From Lachnospiraceae bacterium (GTDB taxonomy: Bacteria > Bacillota > Clostridia > Lachnospirales > Lachnospiraceae): a stretch of 63,665 nt of DNA. Below the pieces are notes generated by a model that saw only the letters and a program-made list of their open reading frames with translations, had not been told where the DNA came from and made no database searches. Within the stretch, counting starts at the first letter, position 1; the number at the start of each line of letters is the position of its first letter. Shown here piece by piece: positions 8,494 through 15,870 of this stretch. A program made the translations under genes and the position numbers. The stretch covers positions 1 through 63,665 of the forward strand of contig JAFYYS010000013.1 in assembly GCA_017546025.1 (NCBI GenBank), written 5' to 3'.

Positions 8494-9288
8494 CTATGCA
8501 ACACCCCGCTTTCGCACCGCTGCCGAGCAGGCGGCAAAATAACAGACTGCAAAGACCGGAACCGCAATTAACAGTACAAAATGTCCTTTGTTCTCAAGAA
8601 ACGAAACCGCCTTATCAAAGAGGTCATACAGGTATCCGCTCTTCAGCTCGTCAGGCGCGGTAAACGTCCGCTTCAAAAGCTTCAGGTTCCCTAAAACGGT
8701 CAATACAGCGAGCCCTGCCAGCGTCAGCAGATTCCCGTACATCGCCGTCTGTGCGCCGAAGCGGTACCCAAACCAGAGCGCAACCGACTGACATAACAGC
8801 GCGACTCCGGCAAATGCCATCACAACCTCCATTGCCTCGCGATACGTCAACAGATCCGTCGCCGGCACGCAGAAGGCAAGAAGGATCATATCAATCACAA
8901 TGCCCGAAGAAAGCGCTGCGGCAATCAGCGTTGCTCTCGCGCCGACCCGTTCAAACCGGCTCACCGGAAGCGACGCGGCGACCTTATAAAACGATGCATT
9001 TTCATCATCCGTGAAAACGCTCTGCACGAGGTCAAATGCAGCCGCAAGCGGAAGCAGCAGAAAGATGCTCAAAACCCACTTGCAAAGAAACGGTATCATA
9101 AAAACCGCATCAGCTGCCGATTCCGGGTCTTCGGTATTCTCCCATTCCGCAAAGAATTTTGCAAGATTCCCGTGCTTCGAGGAAATCACGAACATCAGGC
9201 ACACCGCTCCTGCCATGAAAACGGTGATGCCCCAGTAAAACAGTTTTCGTTTCAGACAGTAAACGTCCTTGATGAGTATTCCCTTCAT
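8494..9288 (-). CDS. ABC-2 type transporter permease (first subunit)
   Basis: This is a 264-residue membrane protein with about six helices, beginning MKGILIKDVYCLKRKLFYWG. Its start overlaps the ATPase stop by four bases (ATGA), indicating translational coupling. It shares the N-terminal MKG(I/L)L.K pattern with the next gene, so the two are probably paralogous half-channels. Cytoplasmic loops are short and no extracellular domain is seen. Confidence 0.87.
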   Translation of the reverse strand: MKGILIKDVYCLKRKLFYWGITVFMAGAVCLMFVISSKHGNLAKFFAEWENTEDPESAADAVFMIPFLCKWVLSIFLLLPLAAAFDLVQSVFTDDENASFYKVAASLPVSRFERVGARATLIAAALSSGIVIDMILLAFCVPATDLLTYREAMEVVMAFAGVALLCQSVALWFGYRFGAQTAMYGNLLTLAGLAVLTVLGNLKLLKRTFTAPDELKSGYLYDLFDKAVSFLENKGHFVLLIAVPVFAVCYFAACSAAVRKRGVA

Positions 9289-10172
9289 ACGCCCTCCCGT
9301 CCCGACGTCTTCATCCGGTTCACGTAGTGAATCATGATTTCCTCAAGCGTCGCGGGTTCGATGACGGCATTCGGATAGAGCTTTGAGCAGGACTCCCTGT
9401 CATTTACCAATATCTCCGCGTGGAAATCGTCAATCTCACGGTATACGGCGAAGGAATCGCTGATTTTGTCCGCATCTTCTTTTTTGCACTTCAAAAGGCC
9501 GTGCTTCATCAGTATTTCGTCCTTGTTGCCCGAAAGCACAATCCGGCCGCCCTCGATGAAAACAACCTCGTCCGCAATCTTCTCAAGGTCCGTCGTGATG
9601 TGTGACGAAAGCAGGATTGTGTGGTCCTCCTCCAGAACGAATTCGCGGAAAATCTGAATCATTTCGTTCCGCACAATCGGGTCCAGTCCGCTTGTCGGCT
9701 CGTCCATGATCAAAAGCTTCGCGTCGTGCGACAATGCGACCGCGATCTGCAGCTTCATCCGCATGCCGCGTGAATAGTCGCCGCACTTCTTTCCGGACGG
9801 AAGTCCGAATCTCGTCAGGTATATGAAAAACAGCTCCGAATTCCAGTTTTTATACACATGCTTCATGATCTTATCAATCTGTTTCGGTGTCAGGAATTCG
9901 TGAAAGCCCATCTCGTCAAATACGACGCCGACGTCTTCTCGGAGGCTGTCGCTCTTTCCGGGAATCACTTCCTGCCCGAACATCGTAATCGTTCCGCCGT
10001 CCCGCTGCACGGAATCTAAAATCAGCCGGATGGTCGTCGTCTTACCGGCTCCGTTCTGTCCGATGAACCCGCAAACGGTTCCCTTCGGAACGGAAAAGCT
10101 CACCTTATCCAGCCGGAAATCCCCGTAATTCTTTGTAACCTCTTTAAGCTCCAATACCGTTTCCGCTGTCAT
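9285..10172 (-). CDS. ABC transporter ATP-binding protein (YtrB-like)
   Basis: This is a 295-residue ATPase subunit. Visible motifs are Walker A (GQNGAGKTTT), a signature of the form YSRGMRMKLQIA in place of LSGGQ, Walker B (LLIMDEPTSGLDP) and the H-loop (LLSSHITTDLEK). The C-terminal ~80 residues follow the extension common in antibiotic-type exporters. Its start overlaps the stop of the GntR regulator gene as ATGA, so regulator, ATPase and both permeases form one tightly coupled operon. Confidence 0.94.
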   Translation of the reverse strand: MTAETVLELKEVTKNYGDFRLDKVSFSVPKGTVCGFIGQNGAGKTTTIRLILDSVQRDGGTITMFGQEVIPGKSDSLREDVGVVFDEMGFHEFLTPKQIDKIMKHVYKNWNSELFFIYLTRFGLPSGKKCGDYSRGMRMKLQIAVALSHDAKLLIMDEPTSGLDPIVRNEMIQIFREFVLEEDHTILLSSHITTDLEKIADEVVFIEGGRIVLSGNKDEILMKHGLLKCKKEDADKISDSFAVYREIDDFHAEILVNDRESCSKLYPNAVIEPATLEEIMIHYVNRMKTSGREGV

Positions 10173-10549
10173 TTCCGTTTCTCCTTTATCATAATCACAA
10201 GCATTTCTTTCAGCTCGTCGTCAGAGACATTGCCGACCGTTGCCTTGTCGATTGCCGCGTCGAACAGCTCCTCGATGGCAAATCGGATGTTGTTCCTCAC
10301 GTACTCTTCGCTGAGCCCTCTGACAAAGCTTCCCTTGCCGGTCACGGACACGATGTAGCCGTCCCGTTCCAGATCCTCATACGCGCGCTTTGTCGTGATG
10401 ATGCTGATTTTCAGGTCCTTCGCCAGCACGCGCATCGAAGGAAGGGCGTCCCCCTCCTTAAGCTCGCCGGAAAGAATCTGGTTCTTCACCTGCTCTTCTA
10501 TCTGCTCATACAAAGGCTGTCCCGAGCTGTTGTTAATCAGTATAGTCAT
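10169..10549 (-). CDS. GntR-family transcriptional regulator, YtrA subfamily
   Basis: This is a 126-residue regulator. The N-terminal winged helix-turn-helix is typical of GntR (QPLYEQIEEQVKNQILSGEL; LPSMRVLAKDLKISIITTKR; ERDGYIVSVTGKGSFV). The effector part is only ~45 residues, as in the YtrA subfamily, whose members repress adjacent ABC transporter operons. I chose the ATG at 10549 because AAGGAA lies in the proper place; the open frame continues upstream but across the promoter and operator. It very likely represses its own operon through the inverted repeat at 10585-10605. Confidence 0.9.
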   Translation of the reverse strand: MTILINNSSGQPLYEQIEEQVKNQILSGELKEGDALPSMRVLAKDLKISIITTKRAYEDLERDGYIVSVTGKGSFVRGLSEEYVRNNIRFAIEELFDAAIDKATVGNVSDDELKEMLVIMIKEKRK

Positions 10550-10584
10550 AATGGTTCCTTTCCATCGACGGTGTAGGAAATATT

Positions 10585-10605
10585 GTGTATATCCAATATA
10601 TACAC
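10585..10605 (-). promoter_or_regulatory. Probable YtrA-type operator overlapping the -10 element
   Basis: GTGTATAT and ATATACAC form a perfect 8-bp inverted repeat around a 5-base spacer. The right arm contains the TATATA -10 hexamer (10597-10602) of the operon promoter. A dimeric GntR protein bound here would block RNA polymerase. Confidence 0.75.
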
Positions 10606-10626
10606 CTATGCACACTGTTTTGTCAA
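10597..10626 (-). promoter_or_regulatory. Promoter of the YtrA/ABC operon
   Basis: On the minus strand, consensus TTGACA (10626-10621) is followed after 18 bp by TATATA (10602-10597). It drives the regulator-ATPase-permease operon and overlaps the operator. Confidence 0.75.
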
Positions 10627-10629
10627 TAC

Positions 10630-10640
10630 GGAAAATGTGA
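10630..10640 (+). repeat. Copy of repeated 11-mer GGAAAATGTGA (intergenic)
   Basis: An exact copy between the divergent YtrA and FRG genes, just upstream of the YtrA -35 element. Confidence 0.6.
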
Positions 10641-10655
10641 TTTCTTCGTCTTTTC

Positions 10656-10684
10656 TTTACTTCGGTCTTCAAAAAAGGTATAAT
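10656..10684 (+). promoter_or_regulatory. Promoter of the FRG-domain gene
   Basis: TTTACT (10656-10661), 17 bp, then perfect TATAAT (10679-10684), 24 bases before the ATG. Confidence 0.65.
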
Positions 10685-10708
10685 ACTGTTATCCGAAAGG
10701 AGGAGCCT

Positions 10709-11458
10709 ATGATTACGATTGATATCAGCACCATAGATGAATTACTCCAGTTTTTGAAGGCTTTGGCCGCAAGACATAAGCAGGGACTTTGGTACCGCGG
10801 TGAGGAGAACTCCCAGCTTACGCTTGTTCCGTCGATCCAGCGAAGCGAGAAGCGTCTGGAAATCGAGCGCTTCATCACCAATGATTTTTATATCCGCTGC
10901 CGGCAGATCATGAAGAATCCGCCCGAAAAGCACGATTACTCCGGCTGGGTTGCGCTGATGCAGCACCACGGGCTTCCGACGAGAATGCTCGACTGGTCAC
11001 GCTCTCCGCTGACCGCCGTATTCTTTGCTACCGAGACCTACCAGAAGGCACCCGATACGGACGCCTGCGTTTGGGTGCTTGCCCCGAACCGGCTGAATGA
11101 AAAGGAAGGCTTCGGCAACTGCATCTACCCGATTGACGCCGACACCGCGCAGGAAATGCTGCTCCCGGCCTTCAAGCATCTGCACCACAATCCGGTGCTT
11201 GAAGACAAAATATTAGCCTGCTATTCGACCGACAGCCACTTACGGCTGTACTCCCAGCAGGCCTGCTTCACGGTACACAATTCGCTTCGCCGCCTCGAAG
11301 ACATATGCGACGACAGCATGCTTTACAAAATCATCATTCCGAAGGAACGGAAGGAATATTTCATCGAGAGTCTCAGAGTATTCGGCATCACCGAAGGCTC
11401 GCTTTATCCGGATCTCGATCATATCTGCCACGAGCTTCGCGAAGTATACGAAATCTAA
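10709..11458 (+). CDS. FRG domain-containing protein
   Basis: This is a 249-residue protein carrying an FRG domain, named for its conserved Phe-Arg-Gly-type motif. The visible signature is LWYRGEENSQ near residue 30 and LMQHHGLPTRMLDWSRSPLTAVFFAT in the middle, shown here as part of a longer conserved stretch. The biochemical function of the family is not settled. GGAGGAG lies seven bases before the chosen ATG. The gene is divergent from the YtrA/ABC operon, has its own promoter, and is closed by a strong terminator, so it is a single-gene unit. FRG proteins occur as scattered accessory genes, sometimes near defence genes, but no defence partner is present here. Confidence 0.88.
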   Translation: MITIDISTIDELLQFLKALAARHKQGLWYRGEENSQLTLVPSIQRSEKRLEIERFITNDFYIRCRQIMKNPPEKHDYSGWVALMQHHGLPTRMLDWSRSPLTAVFFATETYQKAPDTDACVWVLAPNRLNEKEGFGNCIYPIDADTAQEMLLPAFKHLHHNPVLEDKILACYSTDSHLRLYSQQACFTVHNSLRRLEDICDDSMLYKIIIPKERKEYFIESLRVFGITEGSLYPDLDHICHELREVYEI

Positions 11459-11490
11459 GAAGAAGGGACCCTCGAAAGGGTCCCTTCTTC
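11459..11490. terminator. Strong bidirectional terminator between convergent genes
   Basis: GAAGAAGGGACCC and GGGTCCCTTCTTC form a perfect 13-bp stem (14 with T-A closure) around a short loop. It separates the FRG gene (+) from the ANTAR gene (-) and starts directly after the FRG stop codon. Confidence 0.85.
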
Positions 11491-11495
11491 TCACA

Positions 11496-12080
11496 CTATG
11501 AATACGTTCTGATAATCTCCTCTGCCACCTGTCCGCGTGTCACGCATCGGTCCATCGCCTGCTTTTCGATATAGCGGTGGGCCTCCGGCTCGGACATATG
11601 CAATTCGCTGATGATCAGCCATTTGGCACGGTTCACCAGGCGAATCTCTTTCATTTTTTCTTCAAAGGTCAGCTCCTTCTTCTCCGTTACCCGAAGCCGT
11701 TCTCTCGAGGCTGCCATCCACGCGAGCGCAACCGCCGTCGTCGCCCTTGTGAGCGGCTTGGCAAGCATATAGACACCGTTGTTGATGGTCCGCTCCAGAA
11801 TGTCCGGATACTCCTCGTTCTTTACGAGAAGAAGCGGGATGACGTTCTTCTCCTCCGCAATATCGGTTGCGAGCCTGAGCCCGTTGCTGTCCGTAAGCGG
11901 CGAGTTGATGATGACGAAATCGAAGGAACGCTCCGAAAGGATTCTTTTTGCCGCGCTGACACTGCCGGCGACCCCGACCGGTGCGTATTTATTCTCCGGA
12001 AGGAGGGAACGCATATGCTCGACGAAGCTCGATGAAGACGACACTAGTAGAACGCTGTAAATACGTACTTCCAAGCTCAT
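11496..12080 (-). CDS. ANTAR-domain RNA-binding antiterminator with a pseudo-receiver (NitR-like)
   Basis: This is a 194-residue response-regulator-like protein. Residues 1-~120 have the receiver fold, but the phosphoacceptor position is Asn (FVIINSPLTD) where the family has Asp, so classical phosphorylation is unlikely; the conserved Lys remains (LAKPL). Residues ~135-194 are an ANTAR domain (AKWLIISELHMSEPEAHRYI; VAEEII), which binds paired or single hexaloop hairpins in leader RNA and prevents terminator formation. It is the last gene after glnA, as known for NitR beside glnA in clostridia. Matching hairpins occur in its own operon leader and twice before glnN. Confidence 0.92.
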   Translation of the reverse strand: MSLEVRIYSVLLVSSSSSFVEHMRSLLPENKYAPVGVAGSVSAAKRILSERSFDFVIINSPLTDSNGLRLATDIAEEKNVIPLLLVKNEEYPDILERTINNGVYMLAKPLTRATTAVALAWMAASRERLRVTEKKELTFEEKMKEIRLVNRAKWLIISELHMSEPEAHRYIEKQAMDRCVTRGQVAEEIIRTYS

Positions 12081-12125
12081 TCGACGTTCCTCCTTTCCGG
12101 GTAATCCGTGGTATTTTCCATTATC

Positions 12126-12148
12126 GCCGCAAGTTGCGGCCGTTTTTT
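12126..12148 (+). terminator. Hairpin plus T-run between glnA and the ANTAR gene
   Basis: GCCGCAA-G-TTGCGGC is followed on the plus strand by CGTTTTTT. No plus-strand gene ends here, so it could stop antisense transcription. On the minus strand it lies between glnA and the ANTAR gene without a U-run, where it may mark a processing or stabilising hairpin. Confidence 0.45.
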
Positions 12149-13352
12149 ATGAGCAGTAAATCCGAAGCACCGACTCCGGGATGCATCCTTTGATGAATTC
12201 GCTGTCGCCGGCGACCTTTCTCGCATCGGCAAGACAGCCGGGCAGCTTCTTAAAGCCCTTCAGCTCCTCTTCCTCCGCCTTGAAGAAGTTGATGTTTGCT
12301 TCCGCAGGAAGCTCGGCCTTCGCCCCGATGCCTTCCATCGCAGCCTGAATCAGAATGGCAAATGCCAGGTAAGGATTCGCGGAGGGGTCAGCCGAACGAA
12401 GCTCCGCACGCGGGCTGCCGCCTGTGACAGCGGGGATGCGGACGAGCTGGGAACGGTTCTCTCTCGACCACGAAACGTAGCCGGGTGCCTTGCGCTGCCC
12501 GAGTCTTCTGTAAGAATCCTCGGTCGGGTTCAGGAACGCTGTCATCTCTTCGACGCGGTTCAGAATTCCGGCAATCATTCCGTTAAACGTTTCCCCGCTC
12601 TCCGGCGTTACCGACATATTGATGTGGAAGCCGTTACCGGGCATATCCGGAATCGGCTTCGGGGAAAAGTCTGCATACAAACCGTTTCTCGCGGCTACGG
12701 TGCGGACGACGGTCTGGAATGTCATTGCCTGATCGGCGGCCGTAAGCGCATCGGAATAGCGGAAATCGATTTCGTTCTGGCCCGGGCCTTCCTCATGGTG
12801 CGAGCTCTCGGGACGGATTCCCATCTGCTCAAGCGTCAGACAGATTTCACGGCGGATGTTCTCGCCGCGGTCCTCGGGCGCGATGTCCATGTAGCCGGCC
12901 TGGTCGTAAGGTCTTCCGGTCGAGCGGCCGTTCTCATCAAGCTCAAACAGATAGAACTCCTGCTCCGCACCGAAACGGAACGTATAGCCTGCCGCAGCCG
13001 CATCCTTAACAGCCTTCTTCAGAATGCTTCTCGTGTCGCATTCAAACGGCGTTCCGTCCGGATAGGTAATGTTACAGAACATTCTGACAACCCTGCCGTG
13101 CTCCGGTCTCCACGGAAGCGGCGTTAACGTATCGGCTTCCGGATGAAGAATCAGATCCGAATGGGTTTCGTCGCCGAAGCCCGTAATTGCGGACGCGTCA
13201 AATGCCACGCCGTAAGCAAACGCGCGCGGTAACTCCTCCGCCAGTATGGAAATGTTCTTCTGCCGTCCGAACACATCGCAGAACGCAAGTCTGATGAACT
13301 TGACGTCCTCCTCCGCTACATACTGCAGTACTTCTTTCTCTGAGAAATTCAT
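12147..13352 (-). CDS. glnA: Glutamine synthetase (GSI-class, short form)
   Basis: This 401-residue enzyme makes glutamine from glutamate, ammonia and ATP. Family motifs are RFGAEQEFYLFE, SSHHEEGPGQNEIDFRY, GNGFHINMS and the arginine-containing APGYVSWSRENRSQLVRIPA, then RAELRSADPSANPYLAFAI. It is shorter than the usual ~440 residues of GSI, mainly at the N-terminus and in loops. It follows the five-gene glutamate synthase set on the same strand and precedes the ANTAR antiterminator, giving a complete GS/GOGAT ammonia assimilation operon. GGGAGG precedes the ATG. A second, type III enzyme is encoded at 27460. Confidence 0.93.
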   Translation of the reverse strand: MNFSEKEVLQYVAEEDVKFIRLAFCDVFGRQKNISILAEELPRAFAYGVAFDASAITGFGDETHSDLILHPEADTLTPLPWRPEHGRVVRMFCNITYPDGTPFECDTRSILKKAVKDAAAAGYTFRFGAEQEFYLFELDENGRSTGRPYDQAGYMDIAPEDRGENIRREICLTLEQMGIRPESSHHEEGPGQNEIDFRYSDALTAADQAMTFQTVVRTVAARNGLYADFSPKPIPDMPGNGFHINMSVTPESGETFNGMIAGILNRVEEMTAFLNPTEDSYRRLGQRKAPGYVSWSRENRSQLVRIPAVTGGSPRAELRSADPSANPYLAFAILIQAAMEGIGAKAELPAEANINFFKAEEEELKGFKKLPGCLADARKVAGDSEFIKGCIPESVLRIYCS

Positions 13353-13403
13353 GGCATCCTCCCTGCTCTCGCCCGCTATACGTGCAGGCCTTTATAAACC
13401 CCT

Positions 13404-13429
13404 ATACCGGCGGATAAGGCCGCCGGTAT
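13404..13429 (-). other. Intercistronic hairpin upstream of glnA
   Basis: ATACCGGCGG and CCGCCGGTAT form a perfect 10-bp stem with a six-base loop (CCTTAT on the mRNA strand). The loop lacks the A1/G4 ANTAR signature and no U-run follows. It probably stabilises or separates the upstream glutamate synthase message from glnA. Confidence 0.55.
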
Positions 13430-13433
13430 TCAC

Positions 13434-14147
13434 TCAGTTCGCAACATACAGTTGTTTGTAAGGATTCTTGCTCTCGGGCGTTACAACCGTGAACGGGGCA
13501 TTCATAATCTTCTCCTCGTCACAGCCGAACAGCTTGCAATATTCCTTTACATATCCGCGGATTTCCTTGAGATCCGCTGCATCCGCCGGTCTTGCGGATA
13601 CCTGCTTCGGGAACGTGATTCCCTTTCCGTCGGTCCGAAGGAACATTTTGCCGCCGTGCATTCCCGTGCAGGGGAAATTTCCGACGATTCTGCCGCCCTT
13701 AAGACCTAAGACAACGATGACACCGCCCGCCTGGTATTCCCCGAGAAAGCTTCCTGCGGAGCCTCCGATGACCATCACCGGAATCTTATCCTGATAAGCT
13801 TTCATATGAATGCCTGCGCGGTATCCGGCATTGTCTCTTACGAAGATCCTGCCGCCCCGCATCGCGTAGCCTGCCGCGTCGCCGATGTTGCCGTTCACGA
13901 CAATCCGTCCGGCATTCATCGTATCACCGACCGCATCCTGCGCGTTTCCGAGAACCGTAATCTCCGCTCCGTTCAGATAGGCCCCGAGCGCATTGCCCGG
14001 TACACCTTCGAGCGTAATCTTTTTATCCGACATTCCGGCTGCAAGAAACCGCTGCCCCAGGCAGCCCGTCAGTTTGCACGAGCCGGTCGCTTCACGAAGC
14101 TTTTCGTTTACTTCCCGGTATCCGAGATTTCTTACATCGACTTTCAT
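13434..14147 (-). CDS. Glutamate synthase GXGXG-domain subunit (GltB3-type)
   Basis: This 237-residue protein is the right-handed beta-helix GXGXG domain that in large glutamate synthases forms the C-terminal part of the alpha subunit. Repeated glycine-rich turns are clear (GNALGAYLNGAEITVLGNAQ; GNIGDAAGYAMRGGRIFVRD; GGSAGSFLGEY). It has no catalytic centre and serves as a structural piece joining the amidotransferase and FMN domains. Its start overlaps the upstream oxidoreductase stop (TAATG). The separate gene is the split arrangement known from archaea and many Clostridia. Confidence 0.92.
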   Translation of the reverse strand: MKVDVRNLGYREVNEKLREATGSCKLTGCLGQRFLAAGMSDKKITLEGVPGNALGAYLNGAEITVLGNAQDAVGDTMNAGRIVVNGNIGDAAGYAMRGGRIFVRDNAGYRAGIHMKAYQDKIPVMVIGGSAGSFLGEYQAGGVIVVLGLKGGRIVGNFPCTGMHGGKMFLRTDGKGITFPKQVSARPADAADLKEIRGYVKEYCKLFGCDEEKIMNAPFTVVTPESKNPYKQLYVAN

Positions 14148-15379
14148 TATACAGTACCTCCGAACTTTTTTCTACGGGAATCTGCGGAAAATACGATGGA
14201 ACCTGCCTTTTCCGTCACGGCATCGAAATTGATCTCACTGAGCGGCGTCTTCTCGCGGACAAGCGCGGTATAAATGCCGGCACGGTCCGTCTCGCCGATC
14301 AGCATGTAGCCGCCGAGCTTTCCGTCCTTCACGAAGAACCGTTTCAGCACGTCTCCGTGTCTGATTTCCTTCCGTTCTCCGTCGTAGGCGCCGGCCGACA
14401 TGATATGAAGCCCGAAGAATCCGATTGAGTTCATCGGTATTCCCGTGTCAAATGTGACCGTTCCGCCCGCCATGTTGATGCCTGCCGTTCTGCCCTGCAT
14501 ATATGCGTTCGGGAGAATGGCCAGAACGCGGTTAGCATCAATCGAGGCATCGTAGCCTTCCGCGCAGTCACCTGCGGCATATATATCTTCGAGGGATGTT
14601 TTCTGTTCCTCATTCACGACGATGCCGCGGTTCACGGTACCGCCGATTTCTTTGATGAGCCCGATGTTGGCCCGGACACCGACGGCAAGCACCAGAATGT
14701 CGAATTCGACCTCTGCGCCGCTCTTCATAATAGCTTTATTGCCTTCAAACTTAGCCACGCTGTCCGAAAGCAGGAAGCTGATGCCGTGTGCCTCAAGGTG
14801 CTTTTGCACGATGCCCGCACACTCGGAATCAAGGATGCTCGAGAGCACTCTGTCGGCAAGGTCGCATACCGTGATGCTTCCGACGCGCTCTTTAATGCCT
14901 TCTGCACATTTAAGACCGATCAGGCCGGCTCCGACAATCAGGACCCTTGCCTCCTTAGTCAGCTCCTTCTCTAAAGAAAGCGCATCGTCAAGCGTCATGA
15001 AACCGAACTTCTTCTCTACGCTGTCAAGTCCCTGCATCGGCGGAACGAACGGGGAGGAGCCTGCTGCCACGCAGATATCGTCATACTTAAGCGTCGTTCC
15101 GTCCGAGAGCTTTATCTTCTTTTTCGCCGTATCGATATGCTCCGCCGTTACGCCGTACCGGATGTCCACGCCGTTCTTTTTGTAAAAGTCCTCGTCACGG
15201 TAAAGCATTCTTTTCAGGTCGGTTTTGCCCTCCAGATAGTAGGAAATCAGCGGGCGGCTGTACACCGGATGCGGCTCCTTTGAAATTACCGTAATCCGGT
15301 CCTCGCTGCTTATGCTGCGGATTCCTTCAATGCAGCCGACAGCGGCTGTACCGTTGCCGATGATGACATGATTTTTCAA
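14147..15379 (-). CDS. NAD(P)H/FAD-dependent oxidoreductase of the glutamate synthase complex
   Basis: This 410-residue flavoprotein resembles NADH-rubredoxin reductases and nitrite-reductase-type FAD subunits. Two Rossmann motifs are visible: an N-terminal FAD-binding one (IIGNGTAAVGCIEGI) and a central NAD(P)-binding one (VLIVGAGLIGLKCAEGI). AAGDCAE near residue 280 is the second FAD motif. I place the start at the TTG at 15379, because AGGAGG sits five bases upstream and the protein then begins directly at the FAD strand; an upstream ATG would add a weakly supported dozen residues. It probably supplies electrons to the glutamate synthase through the adjacent ferredoxin. Confidence 0.88.
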   Translation of the reverse strand: MKNHVIIGNGTAAVGCIEGIRSISSEDRITVISKEPHPVYSRPLISYYLEGKTDLKRMLYRDEDFYKKNGVDIRYGVTAEHIDTAKKKIKLSDGTTLKYDDICVAAGSSPFVPPMQGLDSVEKKFGFMTLDDALSLEKELTKEARVLIVGAGLIGLKCAEGIKERVGSITVCDLADRVLSSILDSECAGIVQKHLEAHGISFLLSDSVAKFEGNKAIMKSGAEVEFDILVLAVGVRANIGLIKEIGGTVNRGIVVNEEQKTSLEDIYAAGDCAEGYDASIDANRVLAILPNAYMQGRTAGINMAGGTVTFDTGIPMNSIGFFGLHIMSAGAYDGERKEIRHGDVLKRFFVKDGKLGGYMLIGETDRAGIYTALVREKTPLSEINFDAVTEKAGSIVFSADSRRKKFGGTV

Positions 15380-15438
15380 CGCTTCCTCCTTGTCTCCGAC
15401 ACATTCGGCCGGCACGGGATACTCCGTTTTGCCCCGCT

Positions 15439-15867
15439 TTATCTCTCTTCGTACACGATCGCATGGTTCGGGCAGCCCTTAACGCAGGCCGGCTCGCCGC
15501 AGGAATTCGTGAGACACAGCTCACATTTCTGCATGATGCCGTCCTCTGCGGGCGTCAGCGCGCCGTACGGACATACCAGAACACAGGTGAGGCAGCCGAC
15601 ACATTTTTCACGGTTGATTCTCACGACGCCGTCTTCCTTGCGGATGGCGCCTGCGATGCAGCTTTTCACGCACATCGGGTCTTCGCAGTGTCTGCAGGAT
15701 ACGGCAAATGTGATTTTATCGTCGCCTTCAACATGAATGCGGGGATAAATCTTACGTCCCTTCAGCGCGTCCGACATTTCTTTGATCCCGGAATTGGCCC
15801 ACGCGCAGTTATATTCGCACAAATGGCAGCCGAGGCACCATTCTTCGTTGACATAGACTCGTTTCAT
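15439..15867 (-). CDS. Polyferredoxin-type 4Fe-4S protein of the glutamate synthase operon
   Basis: This 142-residue electron carrier has four cysteine clusters: CLGCHLCEYNC, CRHCEDPMCVKSC, CVGCLTCVLVCP and CELC...CGEPACVKGC, enough for about four 4Fe-4S clusters in the manner of HycB/DmsB-like subunits. It lies between the FMN subunit and the NAD(P)H oxidoreductase genes, so it probably shuttles electrons between them. GGAGAG precedes the ATG. Spacing to the upstream gene is three bases. Confidence 0.92.
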   Translation of the reverse strand: MKRVYVNEEWCLGCHLCEYNCAWANSGIKEMSDALKGRKIYPRIHVEGDDKITFAVSCRHCEDPMCVKSCIAGAIRKEDGVVRINREKCVGCLTCVLVCPYGALTPAEDGIMQKCELCLTNSCGEPACVKGCPNHAIVYEER

Positions 15868-15870
15868 AGT

